NCBI GenBank assembly: GCA_016784195.1
Contig: JADHVE010000023.1
Coordinates: 1 to 16,684 of the forward strand
Length of the DNA stretch: 16,684 bases
Source of the DNA: Candidatus Woesearchaeota archaeon
Lineage (GTDB): Archaea > Nanobdellota > Nanobdellia > Woesearchaeales > GW2011-AR4
Direction: 5' to 3'
The notes below the pieces were generated by a model, which did no database searches, was not told the DNA's origin, and saw nothing but the letters and a program-made list of their open reading frames with translations. The number at the start of each line of letters is the position of its first letter. The stretch's first letter is position 1. This document shows positions 1-7,472 of this stretch, piece after piece. Made by a program: the position numbers and the translations under genes.

Positions 1-111
1 GGATGCAAAAAAGCTTTAATAAAGCGCTTTGGTTTTTTAGTAACAGAAAACCATATTGAGAATAATAAATGCAGATATTACAAAGAAAAAATTAATGGTG
101 TTTTTAATTAA
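1..111 (+). CDS. C-terminal fragment of an AmmeMemoRadiSam-type radical SAM enzyme (partial)
   Basis: Frame 1 is open from the window edge to a TAA at 109-111 and encodes about 36 residues ending KINGVFN. The pattern GC-KKALIKRFGFLVTEN-HIENNKC-RYY resembles the end of radical SAM proteins of the AmmeMemoRadiSam system, whose tail usually reads CPxC...IERYGFxVxEN...GxCxxCGxxIxGVW and binds a metal through two CxxC pairs. Those proteins occur with AMMECR1 and Memo proteins, and their substrate is not well established. Here the final CxxC is degraded to C-R-Y-Y, so the last ligand is missing. The radical SAM core lies outside the window. Assignment rests on this short tail alone; a different zinc-ribbon-ended protein is possible. 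Confidence 0.5.
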   Translation, partial: GCKKALIKRFGFLVTENHIENNKCRYYKEKINGVFN

Positions 112-124
112 AGAATGATTGAGG

Positions 125-313
125 TTATACTATCTGAATTTTTATCTTTTTTTTCTTTCCTTCCCCTCTTAAGTTTCTAAGCTTATATTCTTTTATATTA
201 TTCTCTTTGGCCCACTTGTTTGCAGATTCTTCTGACTTGAAGGCTTTCGGTCCTGAACTTATTGACCTTCGCTTTTCTTCCTTAGTCCTGTTTGAGTATA
301 ATCTGTTGCTCAT
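125..313 (-). CDS. Small basic protein of unknown function, 62 aa
   Basis: I do not recognise a named family. The protein is strongly basic, with an Arg/Lys-rich N-terminus (NRTKEEKRR, residues 8-16), a central motif GPKAFKSEESANKWAKENNIKEYKLRNL that is likely a short helix-strand unit, and a lysine-rich tail (KKKKIKIQIV). Such a charge suggests nucleic acid or ribosome contact, but that is only inference. Start ATG is at 313. On the minus strand a TTTAAAAATA box lies roughly 30 bases upstream, which fits a transcript beginning close to the ATG. The gene converges on the radical SAM fragment (13 bases apart) and is divergent from archease. Its codon use resembles its neighbours, and the promoter supports a real gene. 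Confidence 0.6.
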   Translation of the reverse strand: MSNRLYSNRTKEEKRRSISSGPKAFKSEESANKWAKENNIKEYKLRNLRGEGKKKKIKIQIV

Positions 314-381
314 TTTAACCTATCTTTAGGAAATTTCTCTTATTTTTAAATGTTTGCTAAATATTCAATTTAATACGCAAC

Positions 382-390
382 TTTTTTAAA
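382..390 (+). promoter_or_regulatory. TATA box of the archease gene
   Basis: TTTTTTAAA is centred about 26 bases before the ATG at 413. In archaea transcription starts about 26 bases after the TATA centre, so the message probably begins at or next to the ATG and is leaderless. No SD motif precedes the ATG, which agrees. Confidence 0.6.
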
Positions 391-412
391 CAACAAACTT
401 ATCAATACCCTC

Positions 413-832
413 ATGAAAGAATATACATTCCTTGAGCATACTGCAGATGCCAAGTTCCGCGCTCATGGAAAGAATTTAGAAGAAGCTTTTACCAATGCAG
501 CCTTAGCCATGTTTTCCATAATCACAGATACCCACAAAATAAAAGAAAAAACAACCCATGATATTGAATGTAGCAGTAAAGACCTTAAGTCGCTGCTTTA
601 TGATTTCCTGGAAGAGCTGGTTTTTTTGATTGACACTGAGAATTTCTTATTAAGCAAGGTAAAGGAACTGAAAATATTTAAGGAAAAATTGTACTTCCTC
701 AGGGCTGTTGTTGCTGGAGATGAAGCAGACAATTATGAAACAACCGGAGACATAAAAGCAGTAACTTATTATGACATGGAAATAAAACAGGAAAAAGGCA
801 AGGCTATGGTTCAGGTTGTTTTAGATTTGTGA
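413..832 (+). CDS. Archease, activator of RtcB RNA ligase, 139 aa
   Basis: Archease helps the RNA ligase RtcB take up GTP and metal and complete multiple rounds of 3'-phosphate/5'-OH ligation, mainly in tRNA splicing and RNA repair. The N-terminus EYTFLEHTADAKFRAHG (residues 3-19) is the family signature, with the conserved His-Thr-Ala-Asp and acidic residues used for Ca2+ or Mg2+ binding. Residues LKSLLYDFLEELVFLIDTE form the typical middle helix, and GDIKAVTYYDMEI followed by VQVVLDL is the standard C-terminal strand pair. The length of 139 matches the family. The partner gene rtcB lies downstream at 3724, separated by two unrelated genes, so the pair is near but not in one operon. The start ATG is favoured by the TATA box spacing. 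Confidence 0.93.
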   Translation: MKEYTFLEHTADAKFRAHGKNLEEAFTNAALAMFSIITDTHKIKEKTTHDIECSSKDLKSLLYDFLEELVFLIDTENFLLSKVKELKIFKEKLYFLRAVVAGDEADNYETTGDIKAVTYYDMEIKQEKGKAMVQVVLDL

Positions 833-845
833 TAAAATTTCTCTT

Positions 846-2210
846 TTAAGCACTACTAATTTCAATTTTGTTCTTTCTTTCTTCTAACTTATTTAATACA
901 GTTTCTCTTGGAGCAGGAGTAAAATCTTTAGCTACGCAGATTATTCTTGCTAGCCTACCCTCTTCTAGATATTCTATATTTTTACCTGGATGATCCAGTA
1001 CTGTAATACCAGAATCGCGGAATACTTCTTTTTCTTTCCTTGTTCTGGGAATATAGTTAAGTGTTCTCTGGCCTTTTTTAGCTTTTAAAGCTAAAACACC
1101 CCAATTTAGAAGGGGCAAACCATACTGTTTAGTATCTATGCCATCAAAATTCCCTTTTTCTACTGCAATAAGTTCTAATTCTGGAACAGAAGTTAACCAT
1201 GGCCTAGATACTTTATGGGCAAATATTGCTTCAGGAGTTGATCCTCCTTTCCTAGGGTTTATTTCTGTAAAATAAAGGTTGCCTTTTGAGTCTTCCATAA
1301 AATCAAAATTAAAAAACCCTCTATACCCTTTGCTGCCCATGTACCTTGCAATCTGTATAGTATGATCCATGATTTTATTCTTATTTTTGGCTTCTGAAGG
1401 GTAAACTACCCCTCCATAGTTGGATCCGTCCATAACCATATCACTCATAGACAAGATAACAACATCTTCTTCATTTGCAATTATTCCTTGTGTTGTTATG
1501 GAGGACTCTAAGTCAAGTAGTTCAGAAATGATGTATCTTTTTTTTCCTTTTAATTTTTTTGAATCGAGCAAATCGTCCAAACAGGATATAGGTTCTGAAC
1601 CGTTTCCACCATATCCCTTATAAGAGGATACAAAAGCCTGACCCTTAAAATTATTGGTGTATAATTGAACAAGATCTTCAAAACTGTTTGCAATGTACCC
1701 TTTTGGAACTGGCAATTCCAATTGTTCTGCAATAATTCTTTGATTAATTTTGTTATCAAAATAATCAAATAGTTCTGGGTTTGGGCCTATTACCTTAATT
1801 CTCTCATCGTTTGTTAAAGTCAATTCAGGAGTATTTTTAAATACATTAATAAGTAGATCTTTTTGTGATTTGAGAATGGACTCTGTGATCCGTTTAAAGT
1901 AGGGAGTATCACTCACCTCCTGGTTTATATCTGCTTGATCTAATTGTAGGTGGTACTTTTTTTGGGGGTTGCTGATCATATGTTCTTTTAACAAGTTGTT
2001 GACTACAATGTAATTCCCTCTAAAGTATGGAGGGGGCAGATTAGGCAGTATATTTACTGACTCTGTTGACTTACTATACCTAGTTGACAACCTATCCAAA
2101 AGCAAAGTAGTTGTATCCATATATTTAGAATCACCTATAAAAAGAACATATGCTTTATTTGGATTTATTTCTACATTAGAATCAATAATCCCTTGATCTT
2201 TGGGCATCAT
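846..2210 (-). CDS. ATP-grasp ligase of unknown substrate, 454 aa
   Basis: ATP-grasp enzymes activate a carboxylate as an acyl-phosphate and join it to an amine or other nucleophile. Seen here: an N-terminal pre-ATP-grasp part (residues about 18-145), then DNKINQRIIAEQLELPVP-GY (152-172), the glycine-rich nucleotide loop KGYGGNGSEP (198-207), and the metal-binding block FNFDFMEDSKGNLYFTEINPRKGGST (300-325) with acidic D303 and E316 and Asn318. About 100 residues follow and may form a family-specific cap. The layout recalls carboxylate-amine ligases including the PGM1-like peptide ligases, but I cannot fix the substrate. It is divergently transcribed from the Lrp/AsnC-type regulator, with 125 bases between the starts, so that regulator may control it. 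ATG at 2210 is followed by a second ATG, and either could be used. A TATA-like ATAAAATATT lies about 26 bases upstream. Confidence 0.75.
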   Translation of the reverse strand: MMPKDQGIIDSNVEINPNKAYVLFIGDSKYMDTTTLLLDRLSTRYSKSTESVNILPNLPPPYFRGNYIVVNNLLKEHMISNPQKKYHLQLDQADINQEVSDTPYFKRITESILKSQKDLLINVFKNTPELTLTNDERIKVIGPNPELFDYFDNKINQRIIAEQLELPVPKGYIANSFEDLVQLYTNNFKGQAFVSSYKGYGGNGSEPISCLDDLLDSKKLKGKKRYIISELLDLESSITTQGIIANEEDVVILSMSDMVMDGSNYGGVVYPSEAKNKNKIMDHTIQIARYMGSKGYRGFFNFDFMEDSKGNLYFTEINPRKGGSTPEAIFAHKVSRPWLTSVPELELIAVEKGNFDGIDTKQYGLPLLNWGVLALKAKKGQRTLNYIPRTRKEKEVFRDSGITVLDHPGKNIEYLEEGRLARIICVAKDFTPAPRETVLNKLEERKNKIEISSA

Positions 2211-2335
2211 TTTTATTAAAATTGTTGTAATATTTTATTTAATTATACTTTATGATTAATCCTTTATAATAATATCTTGCAATTTTTCTTGTGAAATAGT
2301 AATATTTTTATATAATAAGTAATATTTAACAAAAT
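2211..2335. promoter_or_regulatory. Divergent promoter region between the ATP-grasp gene and the Lrp-type regulator
   Basis: This 125-base AT-rich spacer carries both promoters. On the plus strand the TATA box TTTTTATATAA (2305-2315) is centred about 26 bases before the ATG at 2336, which implies a leaderless regulator message. On the minus strand an ATAAAATATT element sits about 26 bases before the ATG at 2210. Lrp/AsnC proteins often act at their own divergent promoters, so this is a likely binding site, though no clear palindromic operator is visible. Confidence 0.55.
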
Positions 2336-3319
2336 ATGGCCCGTAAAAATAAGTTAAGGGAGGTAGAAAGGTCTGTTTTAAGCAAGCTGGAGGCAGATTC
2401 CAGGCAGCCTTTGTCCAGGATAGGGAAGGGAATAAGAAGAAGCCAGCAGCAGGTCAGCTATACTGTAAACTCATTAATTGAAAAAGGAGTTATTCAGAAT
2501 TTTGATACCTTGATAGATTATTCCAAATTGGATATCATCAATTTCCGTGTTTTTTTCAAGATTAGCTACTCCAGCCAAGAAAAGTTTGATGAACTTATCA
2601 GACATATCGATTCAGATCCGCATATTTCTCACCTTGTTACTTGCGGAGGAAGGTACGATTTAATCTGCACTTTCTTTGCATTAAACCCTTCTCAATTCAA
2701 CAAAACTCTGAAAGATATCCTATCTAAATTTCCAAAACAGATTCAGGATTACGATGTCCTTACAACTATAGTGGTAAGATGGTTTTCAAGAAAATATATT
2801 TGTAGGGATCTGCCCAAGGAAATAATCCTTGGAGGGGACAGGATGCCTGAAATTATTGATGAGATTGATATGAAGATTCTCAATGAGCTTTCAAAGGATG
2901 GAAGAACATGTTCTGTCAAAATTGCTGAATTGATTTCAGTTACTCCAAAAACAGTTATGCAAAGAATAAAAAAATTACGCAGTAGGGAAGTCATACTTGG
3001 CTTCAAGCCATTGTTAAATCCCAGAAAGATGGGCTATGTTTCTAACCTTCTGCTAATTAAATACCATAACATCACACCAGAGATGGAAAAAGAAATGATT
3101 AATTACCTAAAAATACATCTAAATGTTGTAGGCGCAGTAAAAACACTTGGTGAATGGGACCTAGAAATAAGAATAGAGACCCAAGGCACAATGGAATTCA
3201 GAAAAGTAGAGATGGAGATAAGGCAGAAATTTACTCTGCTTATACAACAGATTGAGGGCATCCCATTGTACAGGATATACAAAAATAATTATTTTCCTAA
3301 ATTCTTGATAAAAGGCTAG
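2336..3319 (+). CDS. Tandem Lrp/AsnC-type transcription regulator, 327 aa
   Basis: Two Lrp/AsnC units are fused in one chain. Unit 1 has a winged helix-turn-helix (residues about 8-60, SRIGKGIRRSQQQVSYTVNSLIEKGVI) and a RAM-like ligand/oligomerisation domain (about 65-150) with the marker VTCGGRYDLICTF. Unit 2 has a second helix-turn-helix (about 172-225, IDEIDMKILNELSKDGR ... AELISVTPKTVMQRIKKLR) and a second RAM-like part (about 235-325) with TLGEWDLEIRIE. Ordinary Lrp proteins are about 150 residues, so this is a true duplication. A fused dimer could bind two half-sites with one chain. The family senses amino acids or other small metabolites; the effector here is unknown. Leaderless ATG at 2336 is fixed by the TATA spacing. 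Confidence 0.88.
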   Translation: MARKNKLREVERSVLSKLEADSRQPLSRIGKGIRRSQQQVSYTVNSLIEKGVIQNFDTLIDYSKLDIINFRVFFKISYSSQEKFDELIRHIDSDPHISHLVTCGGRYDLICTFFALNPSQFNKTLKDILSKFPKQIQDYDVLTTIVVRWFSRKYICRDLPKEIILGGDRMPEIIDEIDMKILNELSKDGRTCSVKIAELISVTPKTVMQRIKKLRSREVILGFKPLLNPRKMGYVSNLLLIKYHNITPEMEKEMINYLKIHLNVVGAVKTLGEWDLEIRIETQGTMEFRKVEMEIRQKFTLLIQQIEGIPLYRIYKNNYFPKFLIKG

Positions 3320-3723
3320 CTCTTGCGATTTTCTATTTTGAGCTGCGTGTAAAAACTAATTCTTAGAGTGGGAATTTGATTTAGAAACAGCTTTTATTTT
3401 TGCAGCCTATTAATGCATAATAGTGCCTGCTTATTTTGTGTTCTTCAGAACAAAAAAATTCGGCAAAGATAGAGTCAGTGCATTATCCCATTGTATAAGC
3501 GTTTAAAGTAAATGGAAAACCCAAGCAAAAATTGATAAACTATATTGGCACTATACAAAATCTCTTCTATAAACTAAATAGAAGAAAAATGTTTAAGAGA
3601 CCATCTAAAAAAAAGATTAACTTTTTCTTAAAAACAGCAAATCAGGATGACTTTTTATCCCCAGCCCATTTATGAGTAAACTATTTAAACAACCAACATA
3701 CTCTTTTTTTTGGTGGTTTCAAG
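3320..3723. other. 404-base spacer upstream of rtcB with several potential hairpins
   Basis: No convincing gene is visible. Potential hairpins: 3402-3430 (CTATTA/TAATAG with outer GCAG/CTGC), 3434-3457 (GTTC-TTCA-GAAC inside TTTT/AAAA), 3563-3585 (TCTTCTAT / ATAGAAGA, perfect 8-base stem, 7-base loop) and 3592-3632 (AAAAAG/CTTTTT inside TTTAAG/CTTAAA). Between them AGTGC (3477-3481) and GCACT (3548-3552) could enclose further short helices. Short stems are expected by chance in AT-rich DNA, so a structured RNA is only a possibility. The rtcB promoter lies at the right end. Confidence 0.35.
3682..3716 (+). promoter_or_regulatory. rtcB promoter and ribosome binding site
   Basis: TATTTAAA at 3682-3689 is a good TATA box, which predicts transcription start near 3712. 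GGTGG at 3712-3716 is a shortened SD motif seven bases before the TTG codon at 3724. The leader would be only about a dozen bases, and the motif supports TTG as the start. Confidence 0.55.
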
Positions 3724-5136
3724 TTGGAATTAAAAAAAATAAATGAATTTACATGGGAAATACCTAAACAGGGAGCTATGAAAGTTCCTGCTATAATTTA
3801 TGCTTCTGAAAAACTTTTGGAAAAAATAAAGCAGGACAAAAGCCTGGAGCAGATAAAAAATGTTGCTTGCCTTAAAGGAATTCAGAGAGCAAGTTATGCA
3901 ATGCCTGATGCCCACCAGGGATATGGATTCAGCATAGGTGGAGTAGCAGCTTTTGACATGGAAGAAGGAATCATTTCTCCGGGCGGCGTAGGTTTTGATA
4001 TAAATTGCGGCGTCAGGATGTTAAGAACAAACCTAAAAGCAGACGATGTTTTATCAAAAAGAAAGCAATTTCTGGAAGAAGTCCATAAAGAAGTTCCTGC
4101 TGGTGTTGGAAAAAAAGGCATAACCAGAGTTTCCAAGGATGTTCTACTCGAAGTGTTAAGCAAAGGAGCAAAATGGGCTGTCGAACAAGGTTATGGGGTA
4201 AAAGAAGATTTAACAAAAACAGAAGAATATGGCTGTATGAGTTCAGACACTGATTCTGTTTCTGAAAAAGCTTTGCAGAGGGGGATGCCTCAGTTAGGTA
4301 CCTTAGGCGCAGGCAACCATTTTCTGGAAGTCCAGAAAGTAGATAAGATATTTGACAAAGAAACTGCAAAAAGTTTTGGCATAGATGAAGAGGGCCAGAT
4401 AACTGTAATGATTCACTGCGGCTCCAGAGGCTTAGGCCACCAAGTTGCGTCTGATTACATAAGAAAGATGGAAGATAAATACGGAACATCTAATACCTTA
4501 GACCGTGATTTAATAAATGCACCCATACAATCAGAGTTAGGGCAAAAATACTACAATGCCATGTGCGCTTCTGTCAATTTTGCATTTGCCAACAGGCAGA
4601 TGATTGTGCACTGGACAAGGGATGTTTTCAAAAAAGTTTTTGGAAGTTCAGATATGACTCAGATTTATGATGTCTGCCACAATTTAGCTAAATTTGAAAA
4701 GCACAAAATTGATAATGAACAGGTAGAAGTTTGCGTGCACAGAAAAGGCGCAACAAGGAGCTTCGGGCCTGGAAGAAAAGAAATTCCTGAAGTTTACAGG
4801 AAGATTGGCCAACCGGTTATAATTCCCGGAAGCATGGGAACAGCTTCATACCTAATGGTTGGAACAAAAAAAGCTGAAGAAATTTCATTTGGATCAACAG
4901 CGCATGGCGCAGGCCGTGTAGGCTCAAGATCAGAAGCATTAAGGACATTAAGGGGAGAACAAGTTGCAAGAGACTTAGCAAATAAAGGCATAGAAGTAAA
5001 AGGCACATGGAAAGGCTTGGCAGAAGAAGCTCCTCAGATGTACAAGGACATTGATGAAGTTGTTAGAGTAAGCCACAAGCTGGGCATTGGCAATATGGTC
5101 TGTAGATTAGTGCCCTTGGCAGTTATGAAAGGTTAA
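3724..5136 (+). CDS. rtcB: RNA-splicing ligase RtcB, 470 aa
   Basis: RtcB joins RNA 3'-phosphate or 2',3'-cyclic phosphate ends to 5'-OH ends using GTP and Mn2+. In archaea it seals tRNA exon halves after intron removal. Conserved sites are all present: GVGFDINCGVRM with metal ligands Asp92 and Cys95, GAGNHFLE with Asn198 and His199, MIHCGSRGLGHQ with His231, YDVCHNLAK with His319, HRKGATRSFGPG (339-350), and FGSTAHGAGR with His394, the residue that becomes guanylylated. Length fits intein-free archaeal RtcB, and no intein interrupts the gene. The start is TTG at 3724, supported by GGTGG seven bases upstream and by homology beginning at the first residues. Archease, its activator, is encoded at 413-832. 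Confidence 0.97.
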   Translation: MELKKINEFTWEIPKQGAMKVPAIIYASEKLLEKIKQDKSLEQIKNVACLKGIQRASYAMPDAHQGYGFSIGGVAAFDMEEGIISPGGVGFDINCGVRMLRTNLKADDVLSKRKQFLEEVHKEVPAGVGKKGITRVSKDVLLEVLSKGAKWAVEQGYGVKEDLTKTEEYGCMSSDTDSVSEKALQRGMPQLGTLGAGNHFLEVQKVDKIFDKETAKSFGIDEEGQITVMIHCGSRGLGHQVASDYIRKMEDKYGTSNTLDRDLINAPIQSELGQKYYNAMCASVNFAFANRQMIVHWTRDVFKKVFGSSDMTQIYDVCHNLAKFEKHKIDNEQVEVCVHRKGATRSFGPGRKEIPEVYRKIGQPVIIPGSMGTASYLMVGTKKAEEISFGSTAHGAGRVGSRSEALRTLRGEQVARDLANKGIEVKGTWKGLAEEAPQMYKDIDEVVRVSHKLGIGNMVCRLVPLAVMKG

Positions 5137-5200
5137 AACAACAATATTCCCCTAATCTAGGATGGGTGGTTTTTGACATATATAATTTATAACCATAATA

Positions 5201-5209
5201 TTTATATAC
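5201..5209 (+). promoter_or_regulatory. TATA box of the ribonucleotide reductase-cobA operon
   Basis: TTTATATAC would place transcription start near 5232 and leave a leader of about 60 bases before the start codon. Unlike most first genes here, this message has a leader and an SD-like GTGGT just before the ATG at 5295. I see no cobalamin riboswitch in the spacer, which is short and AT-rich. Confidence 0.4.
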
Positions 5210-5294
5210 TAACCAAATTTTAGACTACACACAACATCTTGTATCTATTTTATCTTTAACCCACAACATATGGTGTTTGGTCTGAGTGGTAAGT

Positions 5295-7439
5295 ATGGTT
5301 AACAAAATAACAAAAAGAGACGGCCGCGTTGTCGATTTTGACAAAGAGAAAATAATAAATGCTATTTTCAAGGCTGCTCAGTCTGTAGGGGGAGAAGACA
5401 GGAAACTAGCAGAAGATTCCTCTGATTTAGTTGTTAAAGAGCTTGAGGCAAAGTTTAAGGAAGATTCTCCAACAGTTGAGCAGGTTCAGGATATAGTTGA
5501 AAAAATCCTGATTGAGAAGGGGCATGCCCAAACTGCAAAAGCTTATATCCTTTATAGGAAAGAAAGAGCTGAAGAAAGAAGGAGCAAGGCAGCTGTTATT
5601 GGAAAAGATGTTAAGACCAAATTTTCGCTTAATTCTCTCAGGGTATTAAAGGAAAGATATCTGCTTAAGGATGATGAAGGGAAAGTTATTGAGACTCCTG
5701 ATGGGCTAATCAGAAGAGTTGCAAAAAACATAGCAAAGGCAGATTTAAATTATAGCGGCAATGCAAAAGAAGCAGAGGAAAAATTCTATGAGCTTATGGT
5801 TAACCTGGATTTTCTGCCTAACAGCCCTACTTTGATGAATGCAGGAACTGACATACAACAGTTAGCAGCCTGCTTTGTTTTGCCAATTGAAGACAGCATG
5901 GAAGGAATTTTCACAACTTTGATGCATGCAGCCATAATCCATAAGAGTGGAGGAGGAACTGGATTTTCTTTCTCAAGCTTAAGGGGGAAAAATTCCAGAG
6001 TAAAATCCACCCAGGGCGTTGCTTCAGGTCCTGTTTCTTTTTTAACAGTCTATAATGCAGCAACAGACGTGATAAAACAGGGTGGAAAAAGGCGGGGAGC
6101 TAATATGGGCATTTTAAGGATTGATCATCCGGATATACTTGATTTTATCAACTGCAAGGAAAAAAATGAGGATATAACTAATTTTAATATTTCAGTTGCA
6201 TTAACAGAAGATTTTATGAAATCTGTTGAAAATGATGAAGAATATGAGCTTATAGATCCATCTACACAAGAGGTTGTTGAAGAATTAAACGCACGAACAG
6301 TATTTGATCTTATAATTGGAGGAGCATGGCGCAATGGAGATCCAGGAATAGTCTTTATCGACAGGATAAACAAAGATAATCCTACTCCGGCTTTAGGTAA
6401 GATAGAATCGACTAATCCATGCGGGGAGCAGCCATTACTGCCTTATGAAGCCTGTAATCTAGGCTCTCTGAACCTGGGGCATTTTGTAAAAGATAATGGT
6501 GTGGATTGGGAAAGATTAAAGCAGGTAGTTCATGACTGCATCCATTTTCTTGATAATGTCATTGATATGAGCAGGTATCCTATACCTGAGATTACAGAGA
6601 ATGTCAAGAAAAACAGGAAAATCGGATTAGGCGTTATGGGCTGGGCGGACATGCTTGTGCAGCTAAAGGTTTCTTATAATTCTGAAGAAGCCATAAAATT
6701 AGCAGAGAAAGTCATGGGATTCATCAAAAAAGAGGCAGACAATACTTCAGTAGAGCTTGCAAAGACAAGAGGAGTTTTCCCTGCATGGGAAGAAAGCATT
6801 TACAACAAAGCCAGCAAGCATTTCCAAGGAGTTCATATGGAATTAAGGAATGCAACAAGAACAACAATTGCACCTACAGGAACAATAGGGATGATTGCTG
6901 ATGCTTCAGGAGGCGTTGAGCCTTTGTTCGCATTAAGCTATGTAAAAAGAGTTATGGACGGGCAGGAATTGTATTATCTCGATGAGAATTTCAAAAAAGC
7001 GCTCGTCGAAAGCAAAGTTTACAGCGAGGAGCTGATGGAAAAGATAATCAATAAGTCAGGCATCCAGGATATTGAGGAAGTACCTGAACCTATCAGGGAA
7101 GTTTTTGTTGTAGCTCATGATGTAAGCCCTGAATACCATTTAAAGATGCAGGGAGCATTTCAAAAATTCACAGACAATGCTGTTTCTAAAACAGTAAACT
7201 TCCTAAATTCCGCAACTATTGATGAGGTTAAAGAGGTTTATCTTCTTGCGTATAACCTTGGCTGCAAAGGTGTAACTGTGTATCGGGACGGCAGCAAAGA
7301 TATGCAGGTGCTTAATTTTACAAAAGATATAAAGAAAAAGAAAAAATCCAAGGATGTTTGCCCTGAGTGCAATGCAAAGATGGTTATGTCAGAAGGCTGC
7401 GCTAAATGTTCAAAGTGCGGTTATTCTATATGCAGCTGA
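5295..7439 (+). CDS. nrdJ: Adenosylcobalamin-dependent (class II) ribonucleotide reductase, 714 aa
   Basis: Reduces ribonucleotides to deoxyribonucleotides through a thiyl radical made from adenosylcobalamin, so it works with or without oxygen. Residues 1-95 are an ATP-cone (KITKRDGRVVDFDKEKI), the allosteric activity domain. The catalytic barrel has LAACFVLP (Cys193) and NPCGEQPLLPYEACNLGS (374-391). Cys376 is the expected thiyl residue, Asn374 and Glu378 assist, and Cys193 with Cys387 form the expected redox pair. The 11-residue spacing of Cys376 and Cys387 matches that of Thermotoga NrdJ. Residues 689-714 form a Cys-rich zinc-ribbon-like tail (CPEC...CAKCSKCGYSIC) that may pass electrons to the active site. 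I prefer ATG 5295; an in-frame GTG at 5286 would add three residues, but those bases look like the SD. The adenosyltransferase that makes its cofactor follows 33 bases later. Confidence 0.95.
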   Translation: MVNKITKRDGRVVDFDKEKIINAIFKAAQSVGGEDRKLAEDSSDLVVKELEAKFKEDSPTVEQVQDIVEKILIEKGHAQTAKAYILYRKERAEERRSKAAVIGKDVKTKFSLNSLRVLKERYLLKDDEGKVIETPDGLIRRVAKNIAKADLNYSGNAKEAEEKFYELMVNLDFLPNSPTLMNAGTDIQQLAACFVLPIEDSMEGIFTTLMHAAIIHKSGGGTGFSFSSLRGKNSRVKSTQGVASGPVSFLTVYNAATDVIKQGGKRRGANMGILRIDHPDILDFINCKEKNEDITNFNISVALTEDFMKSVENDEEYELIDPSTQEVVEELNARTVFDLIIGGAWRNGDPGIVFIDRINKDNPTPALGKIESTNPCGEQPLLPYEACNLGSLNLGHFVKDNGVDWERLKQVVHDCIHFLDNVIDMSRYPIPEITENVKKNRKIGLGVMGWADMLVQLKVSYNSEEAIKLAEKVMGFIKKEADNTSVELAKTRGVFPAWEESIYNKASKHFQGVHMELRNATRTTIAPTGTIGMIADASGGVEPLFALSYVKRVMDGQELYYLDENFKKALVESKVYSEELMEKIINKSGIQDIEEVPEPIREVFVVAHDVSPEYHLKMQGAFQKFTDNAVSKTVNFLNSATIDEVKEVYLLAYNLGCKGVTVYRDGSKDMQVLNFTKDIKKKKKSKDVCPECNAKMVMSEGCAKCSKCGYSICS

Positions 7440-7472
7440 TAGTTGTTTTCTTTTTTATGCGAGGTGGTGGGC

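Noticed and set aside
3589..3675. 28-codon plus-strand frame in the rtcB spacer
   Set aside because: It has no SD, its TATA-like element is too close to the ATG, and it lies across two hairpins. Too short to defend.
3320..3723. tRNA gene in the long spacer
   Set aside because: No GC-rich acceptor stem or TTCGANNC T-loop with a matching stem was found here or in the other spacers.
4013..4489. Long antisense frame inside rtcB (158 codons)
   Set aside because: It lies entirely opposite strongly conserved RtcB codons, is leucine-rich shadow sequence, and has no promoter or SD.
5137..5294. Cobalamin riboswitch before the ribonucleotide reductase gene
   Set aside because: No B12-box-like GC-rich segment is present, and the spacer is too short for the aptamer.
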